The position numbers and the translations under genes are program-made. The notes beneath the pieces are model-generated. The model saw only the letters and a program-made list of their open reading frames with translations. It searched no databases and was not told the origin of the DNA. Shown in pieces: positions 31,326 to 41,650 of a stretch of DNA of 64,000 nt (the first letter of the stretch is position 1; each line of letters starts with the position of its first letter). Source of the stretch: Photobacterium galatheae (lineage in GTDB: Bacteria > Pseudomonadota > Gammaproteobacteria > Enterobacterales > Vibrionaceae); the NCBI RefSeq assembly GCF_000695255.1, contig NZ_JMIB01000013.1, forward strand, positions 1 through 64,000, written 5' to 3'.

Positions 31326-32257
31326 TCGGCGTCGTCATACAGTCGGGTCAGAATTTCCCGGGCACCGCGAGTCAGCAGTTCTTCTGCCAGCTCAGTACCC
31401 AGACGTTCCGCATCGGCGATCGGACCGCGGATTTCTCCGGCCACAATGTGGCTGCCGTCCGGCTCGCCAACCAGTGCACGCAGCCAGATTTGATCGCCCT
31501 GCAGTTCAGCATAGCTGCCGATAGGCACCTGACAGCCGCCTTCCAGGCGATTATTCATGGCGCGTTCACACAGGACCCGGGCCGTTGTGGATTTGTCGCT
31601 CAGTACGGCCAGCAGGTTCCGGATTCGGGTGTCGGAAAGACGGCATTCAATCCCGACGGCACCTTGTCCGACCGCAGGCAGGCTGACTTCCGGTTCCAGC
31701 GCACAGCGAATGCGGTCTTCCAGCTTCAGGCGCTTGAGTCCGGCACAGGCCAGGACGATGGCGTCGTATTCCCCTTCGTCCAGCTTGCGCAGACGGGTGG
31801 CAACATTCCCGCGCAGCGTTTTGATCTGCAGATCCGGGCGGCGGGCCAGCAGCTGGCACTGACGGCGCAGGCTGGAGGTACCGACTACGGCACCCTGTGG
31901 CAGTTCGTCGACATGGGCGTACTGGTTAGAAACGAAAGCATCGCGTGGGTCTTCGCGCTCACAGATGGTGACCAGCCCCAGACCTTCCGGGAATTCAACC
32001 GGGACGTCTTTCATGGAATGGACGGCAATATCGGCCCGATCTTCCAGCATGGCTTGTTCCAGTTCTTTGACAAACAAGCCTTTGCCGCCCACTTTGGCCA
32101 GCGGGGTATCCAGAATTACGTCACCTTTGGTGACCATAGGCACCAGCTCAACGGTGATTCCGGGGTGGGCTTGTTCCAACGCCGCTTTGACATATTCCGC
32201 CTGCCATAGTGCAAGCGGACTTTTGCGGGTGGCGATCCGGATAGGCTTCTCAGTCAT
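31322..32257 (-). CDS. hemC: Porphobilinogen deaminase HemC (hydroxymethylbilane synthase)
   Basis: Polymerises four porphobilinogens into hydroxymethylbilane. 311 residues, close to the E. coli 313. Cys242, in [12 protein letters not shown], carries the dipyrromethane cofactor; [11 protein letters not shown] and [11 protein letters not shown] are the Arg-rich substrate-binding loops. The frame stays open far upstream, but the ATG at 32257 gives the family start [18 protein letters not shown]. First gene of the minus-strand hemC-D-X-Y operon, divergent from cyaA. Confidence 0.97.
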   Translation of the reverse strand: MTEKPIRIATRKSPLALWQAEYVKAALEQAHPGITVELVPMVTKGDVILDTPLAKVGGKGLFVKELEQAMLEDRADIAVHSMKDVPVEFPEGLGLVTICEREDPRDAFVSNQYAHVDELPQGAVVGTSSLRRQCQLLARRPDLQIKTLRGNVATRLRKLDEGEYDAIVLACAGLKRLKLEDRIRCALEPEVSLPAVGQGAVGIECRLSDTRIRNLLAVLSDKSTTARVLCERAMNNRLEGGCQVPIGSYAELQGDQIWLRALVGEPDGSHIVAGEIRGPIADAERLGTELAEELLTRGAREILTRLYDDAE

Positions 32258-32646
32258 AAAATGGCGTCCATCTAATTGCTTTAAATACACTAATCGTACC
32301 ACTCCGGCACGGGTAAGGTAATGTAGATGTTGCGACCAGTGCGGTGAAGCGCTTTTGTCTGGTTCTGTGATATCGCAACTGTGATATGCTTCACGTTCTA
32401 GTGTGTGATCTGCATTCCAAAGTCGGGAGCGCTGGCGATTTTTATTCATTGTACTATTTTGTGGTGATAATGAACGGACTTGCACTGCCAGCGCCTGACC
32501 ACCATCTGAATCAACCACACTGACTTTACGGATTGTCCAAAAACTGTTAGATTGATCACGTTTTTGCTCACAGATGGCTCACAGACTGCCCCAACGATGA
32601 CAAGATTCGGGCCGCGCTGGATGCTGGTAGCTCTTGGAAGAGTAAT
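32258..32646. other. hemC-cyaA divergent control region (389 bp)
   Basis: No gene seen. It holds promoters for both directions. A CRP-like site lies at 32380-32395. A 9-bp direct repeat GCTCACAGA at 32566-32574 and 32577-32585 (11-bp period, one helical turn) contains two copies of the CRP half-site TCACA. For cyaA, TTTACG and TTAGAT about 16 bp apart near 32525-32550 could be a -35/-10 pair. For hemC, TTACCT and TACGAT 17 bp apart are weak candidates on the minus strand. Confidence 0.5.
32380..32395. promoter_or_regulatory. CRP-like binding site between hemC and cyaA
   Basis: TGTGATATGCTTCACG: TGTGA-N6-TCACG, nine of the ten consensus bases of the cAMP-CRP site. Another TGTGA half-site begins at 32366. 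It lies 123 bp upstream of hemC and about 250 bp upstream of cyaA. CRP control of cyaA is known in enterobacteria; here it could act on either gene. Confidence 0.55.
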
Positions 32647-35235
32647 TTGCAAAATTATATTCATACGTTAATTGGCAGGCTGGATACACATAACCAGCGT
32701 CGGGTCGAGCGTGCCCGGCTGGCCATGAATGCACAGTCGGAGCAGGTCTTCAGTCTGTTGCCAGTGCTATTGCATGTGAACCATCCCGACTTGCCTGGCT
32801 TCCAGGATTCCGAGGTGCCGCAGGGCATTGCCTCTTTCGTTCCTTCTTCCCGTCAGATTTCCCTGATCCGTGAGCAATTTGATTGTGAGCTTCCGTCTGC
32901 AGGGGGGCAGGACGTTCCAGATGGCGATATTCTGGGCCTGTATGCTATGGGCAGTACGGCGTCACTGGGACAGAGTCTGACCAGCGATCTGGATATCTGG
33001 GTTTGTATTCGGACCCGGATGCCAGTGGAAGAACGTGAAGCGCTGATCGCGAAATGCAAAGCGGTGTCCGACTGGGCGATGATTCAGGGTGTTGAAGCCA
33101 ACTTTTTCCTGATTGATGATAACCGTTTCCGCCATAATTGTTCAGATGCCCTGAGTGGGGATAACTGTGGTTCCAGTCAGCATCTGCTGCTGCTGGACGA
33201 GTTTTACCGTTCTGCCGTCCATCTCGCCGGCCAGCGTTTCCTGTGGTATCTGGTTCCGCCGGAGATGGAAGAATGCTATGACGATTACGTCGACTATCTG
33301 GTCAGCAGTGGCTTTATCAATCGTGACGAATGGATCGATTTTGGCGGCCTGACCCGTATTCCGGCGGAAGAGTATTTCGGTTCCAGCCTCTGGCACCTCT
33401 ATAAAAGTATCGACTCACCTTATAAGTCAGTGCTGAAGGCGATTTTGCTGGAGGCATATTCCTGTGAGTACCCACATACCCAGCTGCTGAGTGTTGACGG
33501 CAAACGCCGCTTCTTCTCGGAACACGCCTCGCATTATGCGATGGATGCCTATTATCTGATGCTGGAGAAGGTGACCCGCTATTTGGAGCGGATTCACGAT
33601 CACCGCCGGCTGGATCTGGTCCGCCGCTGTTTTTATCTCAAAACGCACGAGAAGCTGACCCGTGAACCGGGTGCGGGTTCTGTGACCTGGCGCCGTGAGG
33701 TGCTGACCGAACTGTCCTCGGAATGGCAGTGGTCGCAAGAAGTTTTGGCAGAACTGGATAACCGCCGGAACTGGAAAGTCGAGCTGGTGAAACGGGCACA
33801 TAACGAACTGCTTGATGCCCTGATGCTCAGCTATCGGAATCTGATCCTGTTTGCCCGTCGTAACGACATTACGTCGTCCATCAGCCCGGAAGATATCAGT
33901 ATTCTGGCCCGGAAGCTGTATGCGGCCTTTGAGGTGCTGCCGGGCAAAGTGACTTTACTCAATCCGCAGATTTCTCCGGATCTCCATGAAGGCGATCTGA
34001 CTTTTATTCAGGTACCGGCCGGGCGCACCAACACGGCAGGCTGGTATCTCTACAAGCAGCCGCTTGACCCGTTTGCGATTCTTGGCCAGCCGTCGCTGGA
34101 ACATAACCGTTACCTGAGCAAGCTGGTGTCCTGGGCGTATTTCAACGGCTTGCTGACTGAGACGACCAATCTTCATGCGGTGGTTCGTGATTCGGCCATG
34201 GATATTGATAAGCTGTATCAGCTGGTCAGTGATATCCGCAATACATTCTCGATTCGTCGTCCTAAGCCCAGTTTGAGCGCACTGTCTAATCCGTGTGAAA
34301 TCCGCCAGTTGGGGATTTTTATCAATCTGGAGCAGGACCCGACCGAGGTATTGAAAAGCCGGGCGGTGAAGTTTGACTTCAAAAATACCGATATTTTCAG
34401 TTTTGGCCCCGAGCAGACCTGCCTGGTCGGCAGTGTGGATCTGGTGTACCGCAACTCCTGGAATGAAGTGCGGACCCTGAACTTCAAGGGCGAAAATGCC
34501 ATGATGGATGCCCTGAAGACGATTCTCAGCAAAATGCACCAGGATGCGATTCCGCCGGAGTCGGTGGATGTGTTCTGTTACAGCAAGCATATGCGCGGGA
34601 TGATCCGGAATCTGGTGTATCAGCTGGTGGCGGAATGCATTGAGATGCGTCTGATGCCGGTCGAACAGCAGGAAAAACAGCGCCGCTTTAAAGCGATTCG
34701 TATTGGCAGTCAGACCCATGGCTTGTTCTTTGAGCGCCGCGGGGTCTCTGTGCAGAAGCTGGAAAATTCCGTTGATTTTTATCGCTGTATTTCCAGTAAT
34801 AAGCTGATGGGCTCCGCGAGTGTGGTGGTGGGCAAAACGGATGAACCCCACCCGCCGTCAATCGTGGATGCCTATGCCAGTGAAGGCTTGATCCAGTTCT
34901 TCTTTGAAGACTGCGAGAATGACGGATTTAATATCTACATTCTGGATGAAACCAACCGCATTGAAGTGTACCGCCAGTGCAGCGGCAACATGGATGAGAT
35001 GGTGCATGGCGTGAACCGTTTTTACACTTCAGCGCACGACAGGTTCAGCTATAGCTCGAACTTCATCAATTTCAACTTGCCGCAGTTCTACCATATTGTG
35101 TACAGCACGGCAGGTGAATGTCAGGTCTTGCCGTATAAAAGCGGGTATCAGGCCGAACGCCGAATGGCGGCGGACAGTGAAAACAGCTTGTCGGAGTCTG
35201 ACTCAGGCAAGGGTGGTCACCTGAGTCTTTCCTGA
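32647..35235 (+). CDS. cyaA: Class I adenylate cyclase CyaA
   Basis: 862 residues. Makes cAMP from ATP and so sets catabolite control with CRP. The N-terminal catalytic half contains the nucleotidyltransferase signature GSTASLGQSLTSDLDIWVC (about 102-120) and the FFLIDDNRFRHN segment. The C-terminal half is the regulatory region that responds to the glucose phosphotransferase system in E. coli. The start is TTG, with GGAAGAG upstream; E. coli cyaA also uses TTG, a known brake on its translation. No ATG nearby fits better. Confidence 0.97.
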   Translation: MQNYIHTLIGRLDTHNQRRVERARLAMNAQSEQVFSLLPVLLHVNHPDLPGFQDSEVPQGIASFVPSSRQISLIREQFDCELPSAGGQDVPDGDILGLYAMGSTASLGQSLTSDLDIWVCIRTRMPVEEREALIAKCKAVSDWAMIQGVEANFFLIDDNRFRHNCSDALSGDNCGSSQHLLLLDEFYRSAVHLAGQRFLWYLVPPEMEECYDDYVDYLVSSGFINRDEWIDFGGLTRIPAEEYFGSSLWHLYKSIDSPYKSVLKAILLEAYSCEYPHTQLLSVDGKRRFFSEHASHYAMDAYYLMLEKVTRYLERIHDHRRLDLVRRCFYLKTHEKLTREPGAGSVTWRREVLTELSSEWQWSQEVLAELDNRRNWKVELVKRAHNELLDALMLSYRNLILFARRNDITSSISPEDISILARKLYAAFEVLPGKVTLLNPQISPDLHEGDLTFIQVPAGRTNTAGWYLYKQPLDPFAILGQPSLEHNRYLSKLVSWAYFNGLLTETTNLHAVVRDSAMDIDKLYQLVSDIRNTFSIRRPKPSLSALSNPCEIRQLGIFINLEQDPTEVLKSRAVKFDFKNTDIFSFGPEQTCLVGSVDLVYRNSWNEVRTLNFKGENAMMDALKTILSKMHQDAIPPESVDVFCYSKHMRGMIRNLVYQLVAECIEMRLMPVEQQEKQRRFKAIRIGSQTHGLFFERRGVSVQKLENSVDFYRCISSNKLMGSASVVVGKTDEPHPPSIVDAYASEGLIQFFFEDCENDGFNIYILDETNRIEVYRQCSGNMDEMVHGVNRFYTSAHDRFSYSSNFINFNLPQFYHIVYSTAGECQVLPYKSGYQAERRMAADSENSLSESDSGKGGHLSLS

Positions 35236-35262
35236 AGGTCACAGCAACTGAAATGAAACGCT

Positions 35263-35296
35263 TCCGGCGCGCATAGCTATTTGCTGACGCGCCGGA
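35263..35296. terminator. GC-rich hairpin between convergent cyaA and cyaY
   Basis: A perfect 9-bp stem (TCCGGCGCG with CGCGCCGGA) around a 16-base loop, placed between the two stop codons. There is no T-run directly after it on either strand, so its role as a terminator is uncertain. Confidence 0.4.
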
Positions 35297-35317
35297 GACG
35301 GTGACCCGTTTTCTTGC

Positions 35318-35629
35318 TTACCAGTCTACTTTCTCTTCTGCATGTCGTGAACATTCCCGCTTGATCAGCGAAATCAGTTCCTCACCACTGCGGGTGCAGT
35401 GCCAAACCCCATCGTTATACTTAAAGTGGTAACCGCCTGATTTGGAGGCAACCCAGATCTCGTGAAGTGGTTCCTGGCGGTTGATGACGATCTGGCTGCG
35501 GTTTTCAAATTCCAGAGTCAGTACATTGCCGGTTGTTTCATATTCGATATCTGCACCGGACTGGTCGATGCCTTCTTCGATATGCATCAGTACCTGATCA
35601 GCCAGTTTATGAAATTCAGTATCGTTCAT
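35318..35629 (-). CDS. cyaY: Frataxin homologue CyaY
   Basis: 103 residues. Small acidic iron-binding protein that regulates iron-sulfur cluster assembly by the cysteine desulfurase IscS. The frataxin fold is recognisable: an acidic first helix (FHKLADQVLMHIEEGIDQSGADIEYE) followed by the beta sheet with LTLEFENRSQIVINRQEPLHEIWVA and the YHFKYNDGVWHCTRSGEE strand. The ATG at 35629 gives the family length; the open frame upstream is not used. It is convergent with cyaA and divergent from lptM. Confidence 0.96.
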   Translation of the reverse strand: MNDTEFHKLADQVLMHIEEGIDQSGADIEYETTGNVLTLEFENRSQIVINRQEPLHEIWVASKSGGYHFKYNDGVWHCTRSGEELISLIKRECSRHAEEKVDW

Positions 35630-35705
35630 CCTGTTCGTCCTATTGCTTTTCCTAGTGTGGGTGCGATTATAGAGGGCATTGCAATCATTATCACTGGCTT
35701 TGAAA

Positions 35706-35825
35706 ATGCGTAAAGGTTTAATCGCAACATTTATCCTGACTGTGCTGATGCTGGCAGGCTGCGGCCAAAGCGGCCCGCTGTATATGCCGGCGGATGACAC
35801 CCAGAACAACGAACAAACCGAATAA
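35706..35825 (+). CDS. lptM: LPS-translocon maturation lipoprotein LptM (YifL)
   Basis: A 39-residue lipoprotein too short for most gene callers. The signal peptide ends in the lipobox LAGC (Cys19), and the mature start CGQSGPLYMP matches the CGxxGPLY(F/M)P signature of E. coli LptM/YifL. It lies directly upstream of lysA, its usual position. In E. coli LptM binds the LptD-LptE LPS translocon in the outer membrane and helps LptD form its correct disulfides. The tail is short and acidic (DDTQNNEQTE). Confidence 0.92.
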   Translation: MRKGLIATFILTVLMLAGCGQSGPLYMPADDTQNNEQTE

Positions 35826-35853
35826 CCGCGGCCATAACAGGGAAGAGATCACA

Positions 35854-37104
35854 TTGGATTATTTTAATTATCAGCAAGACGGTCAGCTTTACGCGGAAGA
35901 GATTCCCCTCACTGATTTGGCTGAGCGTTTTGGCACCCCGCTTTATGTCTACTCCCGTGCAACGCTGGAGCGCCATTGGCGCGCCTTCGACAATGCGGCG
36001 GCTGACCATCCGCATTTAGTCTGTTATGCCGTAAAGGCCAACTCTAACCTGGGTGTGCTGAATATTCTGGCACGACTGGGTTCCGGCTTTGATATTGTCT
36101 CGGTGGGTGAACTGGAGCGAGTTATTGCTGCGGGCGGCGATGCTGCGAAAGTGGTGTTTTCCGGTGTCGGTAAAACGGCCGCGGAAATGCGCCGGGCACT
36201 GGAACTGGACATTAAGTGTTTCAATGTGGAATCCGAACCTGAGCTGGAACGTCTGAATCAGGTGGCGGCAGAGATGGGCAAGATTGCGCCGGTGTCGCTG
36301 CGGATCAACCCGGATGTTGATGCCAAAACGCACCCGTATATTTCGACGGGTCTGCGTGACAACAAGTTTGGCATTGCCTTTGACCGCGCACCGGAAGTGT
36401 ACCGTCTGGCGCACAGCCTGCCGAATCTTGAAGTGATCGGAATGGACTGTCATATCGGTTCGCAGCTGACAGAGATGACCCCTTTCATTGATGCTACCGA
36501 TCGCTTGCTGGCGCTGATCGATACGCTGAAAGCGGAAGGCATCGTGATCAAACATCTGGATGTCGGTGGTGGTCTGGGCGTGACCTATAGCAATGAGCAG
36601 CCGCCGTTGCCGTCAGACTATGCCAAAGCACTGCTGGAGCGACTGGAAAATCACATGGATCTGGAGCTGATTTTTGAGCCGGGCCGTGCGATTGCTGCCA
36701 ATGCCGGTGTGCTGGTCAGCCGGGTGGAATATCTCAAGCATACCGAGCACAAGAATTTTGCCATTGTTGATGCGGCGATGAACGATCTGATCCGCCCGAC
36801 GCTGTATCACGCCTGGCAGGAAATTGTGCCTGTGGTACCGCGTGACGGTGAGCCGATGGAATATGACTTTGTCGGCCCGATTTGTGAAACCGGTGACTAT
36901 ATTGGGAAAGAGCGGTTGTTGAAACTGGAGACGGGCGATTTGGTGGCCGTGCGTTCTGCCGGTGCCTATGGTTTCGTGATGTCTTCCAACTACAACACCC
37001 GTCCGCGAGTGGCGGAAATCATGGTCGACGGTGATCAGGCCCATGTGGTCCGTGAGCGCGAAACCCTGAGTCAGCTGTGGCAGTCTGAACACCTGCTGCC
37101 TTAA
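35854..37104 (+). CDS. lysA: Diaminopimelate decarboxylase LysA
   Basis: PLP-dependent enzyme (416 residues) that makes lysine from meso-diaminopimelate. Lys61 in CYAVKANSN binds [27 protein letters not shown] and Cys344 in ICETGD are the other active-site elements. The TTG at 35854 is chosen as start because the product then begins [12 protein letters not shown], like Vibrio LysA, with GGAAGAG upstream. The alternative ATG at 35794 overlaps lptM. Confidence 0.96.
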   Translation: MDYFNYQQDGQLYAEEIPLTDLAERFGTPLYVYSRATLERHWRAFDNAAADHPHLVCYAVKANSNLGVLNILARLGSGFDIVSVGELERVIAAGGDAAKVVFSGVGKTAAEMRRALELDIKCFNVESEPELERLNQVAAEMGKIAPVSLRINPDVDAKTHPYISTGLRDNKFGIAFDRAPEVYRLAHSLPNLEVIGMDCHIGSQLTEMTPFIDATDRLLALIDTLKAEGIVIKHLDVGGGLGVTYSNEQPPLPSDYAKALLERLENHMDLELIFEPGRAIAANAGVLVSRVEYLKHTEHKNFAIVDAAMNDLIRPTLYHAWQEIVPVVPRDGEPMEYDFVGPICETGDYIGKERLLKLETGDLVAVRSAGAYGFVMSSNYNTRPRVAEIMVDGDQAHVVRERETLSQLWQSEHLLP

Positions 37105-37124
37105 CCCGAAACGAGAGAACGCCG

Positions 37125-37955
37125 ATGCAGTTTCAATTTTCCAAGATGCATGGTCTGGGTAATGACTTCATGGTCGTTGACTGTGTCACCCAGAACATCT
37201 TCTTTTCACCGGACGCGATCCGGCGTCTGGCAGATCGGCATCGCGGGGTTGGTTTTGACCAGTTGCTGGTTGTGGAGCCGCCTTATGATCCCGAGACGGA
37301 TTTTCACTACCGCATTTTCAATGCGGATGGCAGCGAAGTCTCGCAGTGTGGTAACGGTGCCCGCTGTTTTGCCCGTTTTGTATCGATGAAGGGACTGACC
37401 AACAAATACCGGATTTCGGTCAGTACCAAGTCCGGCAAGATGATGCTACAGCTGGAAAACGACAATCAGGTAACAGTCAACATGGGACTGCCGGAGTTTA
37501 CGCCGGAGAAGATCCCGTTTTCAGCGAAACAGGAAGAGAAAACCTATATTCTTCGGGCTGAAAATAATACGGTCTTCTGCGGTGCGGTCAGTATGGGTAA
37601 TCCACACTGTGTGACTGTGGTCGATGATGTGGAGACCGCTGATGTTGAAACACTGGGGCCGCTGCTGGAAAGCCATGAGCGATTCCCCGAGCGGGTCAAT
37701 GTCGGTTTCATGCAGGTACTGTCGCGTTCAGCCATTCGTCTGCGGGTCTATGAACGTGGTGCCGGAGAAACGCAGGCCTGCGGTAGTGGTGCCTGTGCTG
37801 CGGTGGCCATTGGCCAGCGACAGGGACTACTGGACAGCCATGTGACGGTTAGCTTACCGGGCGGTGATCTGCACATTCGCTGGGCCGGGGATGGTCAGCC
37901 GCTGTATATGACCGGACCGGTTGCCCATGTGTTTGATGGCCAGCTGACCCTCTGA
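37125..37955 (+). CDS. dapF: Diaminopimelate epimerase DapF
   Basis: 276 residues. Converts LL- to meso-diaminopimelate by a two-base mechanism. The two catalytic cysteines are Cys75 (SQCGNGARC) and Cys219 ([10 protein letters not shown]), and the N-terminal [12 protein letters not shown] is typical. It supplies both lysine (through LysA, 20 bases upstream) and the peptidoglycan cross-link residue. Confidence 0.97.
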   Translation: MQFQFSKMHGLGNDFMVVDCVTQNIFFSPDAIRRLADRHRGVGFDQLLVVEPPYDPETDFHYRIFNADGSEVSQCGNGARCFARFVSMKGLTNKYRISVSTKSGKMMLQLENDNQVTVNMGLPEFTPEKIPFSAKQEEKTYILRAENNTVFCGAVSMGNPHCVTVVDDVETADVETLGPLLESHERFPERVNVGFMQVLSRSAIRLRVYERGAGETQACGSGACAAVAIGQRQGLLDSHVTVSLPGGDLHIRWAGDGQPLYMTGPVAHVFDGQLTL

Positions 37956-38042
37956 GCCTGAACATGAGCGTAAAGGTCGTGATTGGTGGGGCAGTTTGTC
38001 CCACTGAATTGAAAAGATAAACAGCCCCAAAAGCCAAGATTT

Positions 38043-38750
38043 ATGACTGATATGAACCAACTGGATCAATCCCCGGTTGACGACGAGGCCGCACCGCTGA
38101 ACCATCAGGCGGTGGTGGCCTTTTTAGCATCGCATCCGGATTTTTTTCTGCACCAGCCTGAGTTGCTGGAGCAGCTTCGCTTGCCTCACCCAGAGCGCGG
38201 CACGGTATCGCTGGTGGAACGTCAGATGGAGCGTTTGCGCCAGAAAGTGTCTGAGCTGGAAAAGCAGATTGATACCATGATGTTGGTGGCGGCCAGCAAC
38301 AGTACCCTGTTTACGACTTTTGCAAAGGCGCAGCAGCGACTGTTTCAGACCCACAATATTTATCAGGCTCTGAGTGTCCTGACCGAGCTGGCTGCCGAGC
38401 TGGATCTGAGCGTCAGTATTCGCCTGTTCGACAGCCTGGATAATAAACTTTATCTGAGTCGTCAGGCCTTTGAAGGGTTTCGGCGCGCTCGTTTTAATCC
38501 ACGCAGTGTCTATCTGGGGCGTTTGCGAAAAGCAGAGAGTGAATTGCTGTTTCTCCAACCGCCGCAACTGGGGTCCTTTGTGGTATTGCCCTTGGGAGAG
38601 CCGGAGCGGCCGGATGGTATTTTAAGTTTTGCCAGCCGTGACGGCGGCCACTTTCAGCCGGATATGGATACGCTGTTTGTCGAGCAATTGGCCGGTGTGC
38701 TGGGCCGTCTTATCCGGCACTGGGAATACAGCCGGGAGGTGATCGAGTGA
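38043..38750 (+). CDS. DUF484 family protein (YigA-like)
   Basis: 235 residues. A coiled-coil segment (about 50-80, [21 protein letters not shown]) follows [19 protein letters not shown], the start typical of DUF484. The rest is a GAF-like fold. No biochemical function is established, but it lies between dapF and xerC in most gammaproteobacteria, as here. The stop overlaps the xerC GTG start, suggesting coupled translation. Confidence 0.92.
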   Translation: MTDMNQLDQSPVDDEAAPLNHQAVVAFLASHPDFFLHQPELLEQLRLPHPERGTVSLVERQMERLRQKVSELEKQIDTMMLVAASNSTLFTTFAKAQQRLFQTHNIYQALSVLTELAAELDLSVSIRLFDSLDNKLYLSRQAFEGFRRARFNPRSVYLGRLRKAESELLFLQPPQLGSFVVLPLGEPERPDGILSFASRDGGHFQPDMDTLFVEQLAGVLGRLIRHWEYSREVIE

Positions 38751-39655
38751 GTCTGCCAGCCAGCCTGACGAAATCTCTGGAGCGTTTCTACGAATACTTG
38801 CGCAGTGAGCGTGAGCTGAGTCTGCATACCCAGCAGAACTACAAGCGCCAGCTGACGACGATGGCTGAGCAGTTGTTTGAGCTGGGTGTGTCGGACTGGC
38901 CGTCGGTGGATGCCGGCTGGGTTCGTCAGCTCGCCAGTAAGGGGATGCGCGATGGCCTGAAGGCCAGCAGTCTGGCCATGCGGTTGTCGGCGCTGCGCAG
39001 CTTTCTCGATTATCTGGTGCATCAGGGCGAGATCAAGGCGAATCCGGCCAAAGGCGTCTCGGCACCGCGGAAATCCCGTCCGTTACCCAAAAATCTGGAC
39101 GTTGATGAAATGGATCAGTTGCTCAGTGTGGATGAAAATGATCCGCTGTCGGTGCGCGATCGCGCCATCATGGAGCTGATGTACGGTGCCGGACTGCGTT
39201 TGTCTGAATTGGTCGGGCTGAATGTGAAAGACATCAGCCTGAGTAAAGGCGATCTGCGGGTGATCGGTAAAGGAGATAAAGAGCGGGTTGTGCCTTTTGC
39301 CGGTCTGGCCCGGGAATGGGTCGGGATTTGGCTGAAAGTCAGGGGGCAGTTGGCTGCACCCGGAGAACCGGCACTGTTTGTTTCTAAACTGGGGCAGCGG
39401 ATTTCAAACCGGAATGTCCAGAAGCGGATGGCGGAATGGGGTCAGAAGCAGTCGGTGTCCAGCCATATCAATCCGCACAAGCTCCGCCACAGCTTTGCCA
39501 CGCATATGCTCGAATCGAGTGGTGACCTGCGTGCGGTACAGGAATTGCTGGGTCACGCCAACCTCAGCACCACACAAATCTACACCCATCTGGATTTCCA
39601 GCATCTGGCGAAGGTGTATGATCAGGCCCATCCCCGGGCCAGGAAACGCAAATAA
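38747..39655 (+). CDS. xerC: Site-specific tyrosine recombinase XerC
   Basis: 302 residues. With XerD it resolves chromosome dimers at dif. An N-terminal SAM-like DNA-binding domain (about 1-95) is followed by the catalytic domain with Arg151 (GLRLSEL), a Lys in GKGDKER, His244 and Arg247 ([10 protein letters not shown]), His270 ([15 protein letters not shown]) and nucleophile Tyr279, all intact. Location in the dapF-DUF484-xerC-HAD cluster marks it as the core chromosomal XerC, not an integron or phage integrase. The start is GTG. Confidence 0.97.
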   Translation: MSLPASLTKSLERFYEYLRSERELSLHTQQNYKRQLTTMAEQLFELGVSDWPSVDAGWVRQLASKGMRDGLKASSLAMRLSALRSFLDYLVHQGEIKANPAKGVSAPRKSRPLPKNLDVDEMDQLLSVDENDPLSVRDRAIMELMYGAGLRLSELVGLNVKDISLSKGDLRVIGKGDKERVVPFAGLAREWVGIWLKVRGQLAAPGEPALFVSKLGQRISNRNVQKRMAEWGQKQSVSSHINPHKLRHSFATHMLESSGDLRAVQELLGHANLSTTQIYTHLDFQHLAKVYDQAHPRARKRK

Positions 39656-39682
39656 ACCCAGGCAAGAAAAGGAGCCGTTGTC

Positions 39683-40399
39683 ATGCAGTTTTACCGCAGT
39701 TTTCGTTCGCCCAAGGCGATGACCTTCGATCTGGACGATACCCTGTACGACAATCATCCGGTGATTTTGCGGGCGGAACAGGCGATGCACGACTGGCTTG
39801 CAGCATCCCATCCGGTTGCACAAGACCTGACCCCGGCGGACTGGCATCGACTCAAATTCCGACTGGCGAAGGAAAATCCGATGCTGCGCCATGACGTGAC
39901 TGAGTGGCGGCGGGAGATGTTGCGGACCGGGCTGATGCAGCTGGGGTATTCTGTGCAGCAAGCGAGTGCCGCGAGCGAAGAAGGGCTCAGCGTGGTGCTG
40001 ACGGTGCGCAATCAGGTGGATGTGCCGGCGCTGACCCACGCGGTGCTGGGAGAACTGGCAACCCGGGTGCCGCTGCTGGCAATCACCAACGGCAACGTGG
40101 ATGCAGACAAGATTGGTCTGGGCAAATATTTTTCCCGGGTGTTGGTGGCGGGCCGCGACGGTCTGTCGAAGCCGGAGCCGGATTTGTTTTTGCAGGCTCA
40201 GGCACTGCTGGGGGTAGCCCCCCAGGATATCCTCCATGTCGGTGACCATCTAGAGACCGATGTCGGCGGTGCCCGGCGCTGTGGTTTTCAGGCTTGCTGG
40301 CTGAATGATCAACGCCGGCCACTACATCTGGAAACCAAAGCCAAGTGGCTGCCGGACGTTGAAATTCATACCCTGGACCAACTGCTGACGCTGGTCTGA
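39683..40399 (+). CDS. yigB: HAD-superfamily phosphatase (YigB-like)
   Basis: 238 residues. Motif I DLDDTLYDN (about 14-22) carries the nucleophile Asp; ITNGN is motif II, SKPEPD has the motif III Lys, and HVGDHLETDVGGA is motif IV. E. coli YigB dephosphorylates FMN as the penultimate step of riboflavin use and lies in the same place after xerC. Last gene of the lptM-to-yigB run, with a stop 1 base from that of the convergent doxX gene. Confidence 0.9.
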   Translation: MQFYRSFRSPKAMTFDLDDTLYDNHPVILRAEQAMHDWLAASHPVAQDLTPADWHRLKFRLAKENPMLRHDVTEWRREMLRTGLMQLGYSVQQASAASEEGLSVVLTVRNQVDVPALTHAVLGELATRVPLLAITNGNVDADKIGLGKYFSRVLVAGRDGLSKPEPDLFLQAQALLGVAPQDILHVGDHLETDVGGARRCGFQACWLNDQRRPLHLETKAKWLPDVEIHTLDQLLTLV

Positions 40400-40400
40400 A

Positions 40401-40859
40401 TTATTCCATCAGACGGCTGGGCCGGCGTGCCCGGCCGGTCAGGTGATCGAGTGAGATCAGGCCGGCCCCCCAGAACACATTCACCAGCAACATCATGCCC
40501 CACAGCTGGTGATCAAAGAATCCCTTCTCCCACAGCAGTGGATAAGAGACCACCGCAATCATATTGAAGATGAACAGCAGCAGTGCCATCGGACGGGTCA
40601 GCAGACCCAGTGCCAGAAAAACAGGCACGATCAGTTCGGTTGCCGTGCCCAGATAGGCAGCGATCCGCCAGGGGATGAGCGGTACCTGATATTCATACTC
40701 AAACAGATAGAGGGTACTGTCCCAGCTCTGGAACTTCAGCATTCCGGCGTTGAAAAACACCCAGGCGACCCACAACCGGGTCAGCAGGAGCAGTAACGGA
40801 GTAATGGGTGCCAGCGCCCGGCTGAACTGGGTATCGATGTCTTTGATCAGATAAAACAT
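40401..40859 (-). CDS. DoxX-family membrane protein of the bufferin operon (HvfD-like)
   Basis: 152 residues with four predicted transmembrane helices. The DoxX pattern LLLLLTRLWVAWVFFNAGMLKFQSW opens it, followed by helices around LIVPVFLALGLL, ALLLFIFNMIAVVS and LWGMMLLVNVFWG. DoxX proteins often accompany DUF2282/MNIO (hvf/buf) clusters, as the fourth gene, and probably serve at the membrane in electron transfer or peptide handling (inference). It lies 14 bases after bufC and ends the operon. Confidence 0.88.
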   Translation of the reverse strand: MFYLIKDIDTQFSRALAPITPLLLLLTRLWVAWVFFNAGMLKFQSWDSTLYLFEYEYQVPLIPWRIAAYLGTATELIVPVFLALGLLTRPMALLLFIFNMIAVVSYPLLWEKGFFDHQLWGMMLLVNVFWGAGLISLDHLTGRARRPSRLME

Positions 40860-40873
40860 ATCAGTCCCTCTGT

Positions 40874-41650
40874 TTACGCTTCTGTTTCATCAGGATAGTG
40901 GATATTGGCGAACACTTGCTGCGAAATCAGCTCGCCCAGCAGTGCCAGCATCTCCGGACTGGCTTGATTCAGCGGTCGGTGCTGTTTGGACAATGCGACC
41001 AGCGCCGTGCCAGCTGTCGTGGTGGTGATCACCCTGGGGCCGGGCAAAACGATGGCTGATTGCGGCCGGTGGATGTCCAGACTCTCCAGATTATTCAGAA
41101 CATCGTCGTGAATGGCCTGCCACAATTCAGCGACGGCATAGTCACTGTCGAGTAGCTCGCAGCCCGGATTTGGAATCAGCCGAGCCTGTGCCAGCCGTGC
41201 TTCGGTCAGCCCTTGCAGCTTCTCCAGCGGGAAATCCGGGGCGGACGAGGTGAGCTGACCGGCCCGGTCGACCCACCATTCCAGCCGGGCCAGATCGGCC
41301 AGATAAGGAACGGCCTGATGCAGTGATGCCTGTGCGCAGATGGTGTCATCAAAACCACAGCCATAGTGGCTGACATCCCCCTGTTCAAGCGGGACGGTTA
41401 AAACATGCTGCCGGGCCAGTGCCGAAAAACATGCCTCACCGACCACAGCTTTGACAGCCGGATAGGTGGCTTCCAGTACTTCGGTCAGACCGATAATAAA
41501 GTTGTTGCGGTAGATCTGGAGTTGCTGATCGGCACTCAAGGCATGTGGCATGATGAGATCCGTGATTTCACTGGGCTGGTAGTGCAGGGCCCGGGCAAAG
41601 CTGGTTTGCAGCGTTGCCAGATCCGGCCCGTCAGGCTTGACGGCGTTCAT
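40874..41650 (-). CDS. bufC: Bufferin-maturation partner protein BufC (DUF2063)
   Basis: 258 residues. The N-terminal DUF2063 domain (about 8-105, LQTSFARALHYQ...LQIYRNNFIIGLTEVLEATYP) is found almost only beside MNIO enzymes. It binds the precursor peptide and forms a complex with the MNIO enzyme. The C-terminal half is poorly conserved. The ATG at 41650 is chosen; the frame is open further upstream but inside bufB. It overlaps bufB by 20 bases, implying a tight operon. Confidence 0.9.
   Translation of the reverse strand: MNAVKPDGPDLATLQTSFARALHYQPSEITDLIMPHALSADQQLQIYRNNFIIGLTEVLEATYPAVKAVVGEACFSALARQHVLTVPLEQGDVSHYGCGFDDTICAQASLHQAVPYLADLARLEWWVDRAGQLTSSAPDFPLEKLQGLTEARLAQARLIPNPGCELLDSDYAVAELWQAIHDDVLNNLESLDIHRPQSAIVLPGPRVITTTTAGTALVALSKQHRPLNQASPEMLALLGELISQQVFANIHYPDETEA

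Noticed and set aside
38747..39655. Tyrosine recombinase as a sign of a mobile element or integron
   Set aside because: The gene is the core XerC in its conserved neighbourhood between the DUF484 gene and the HAD phosphatase; no attachment site or foreign cargo is near it.
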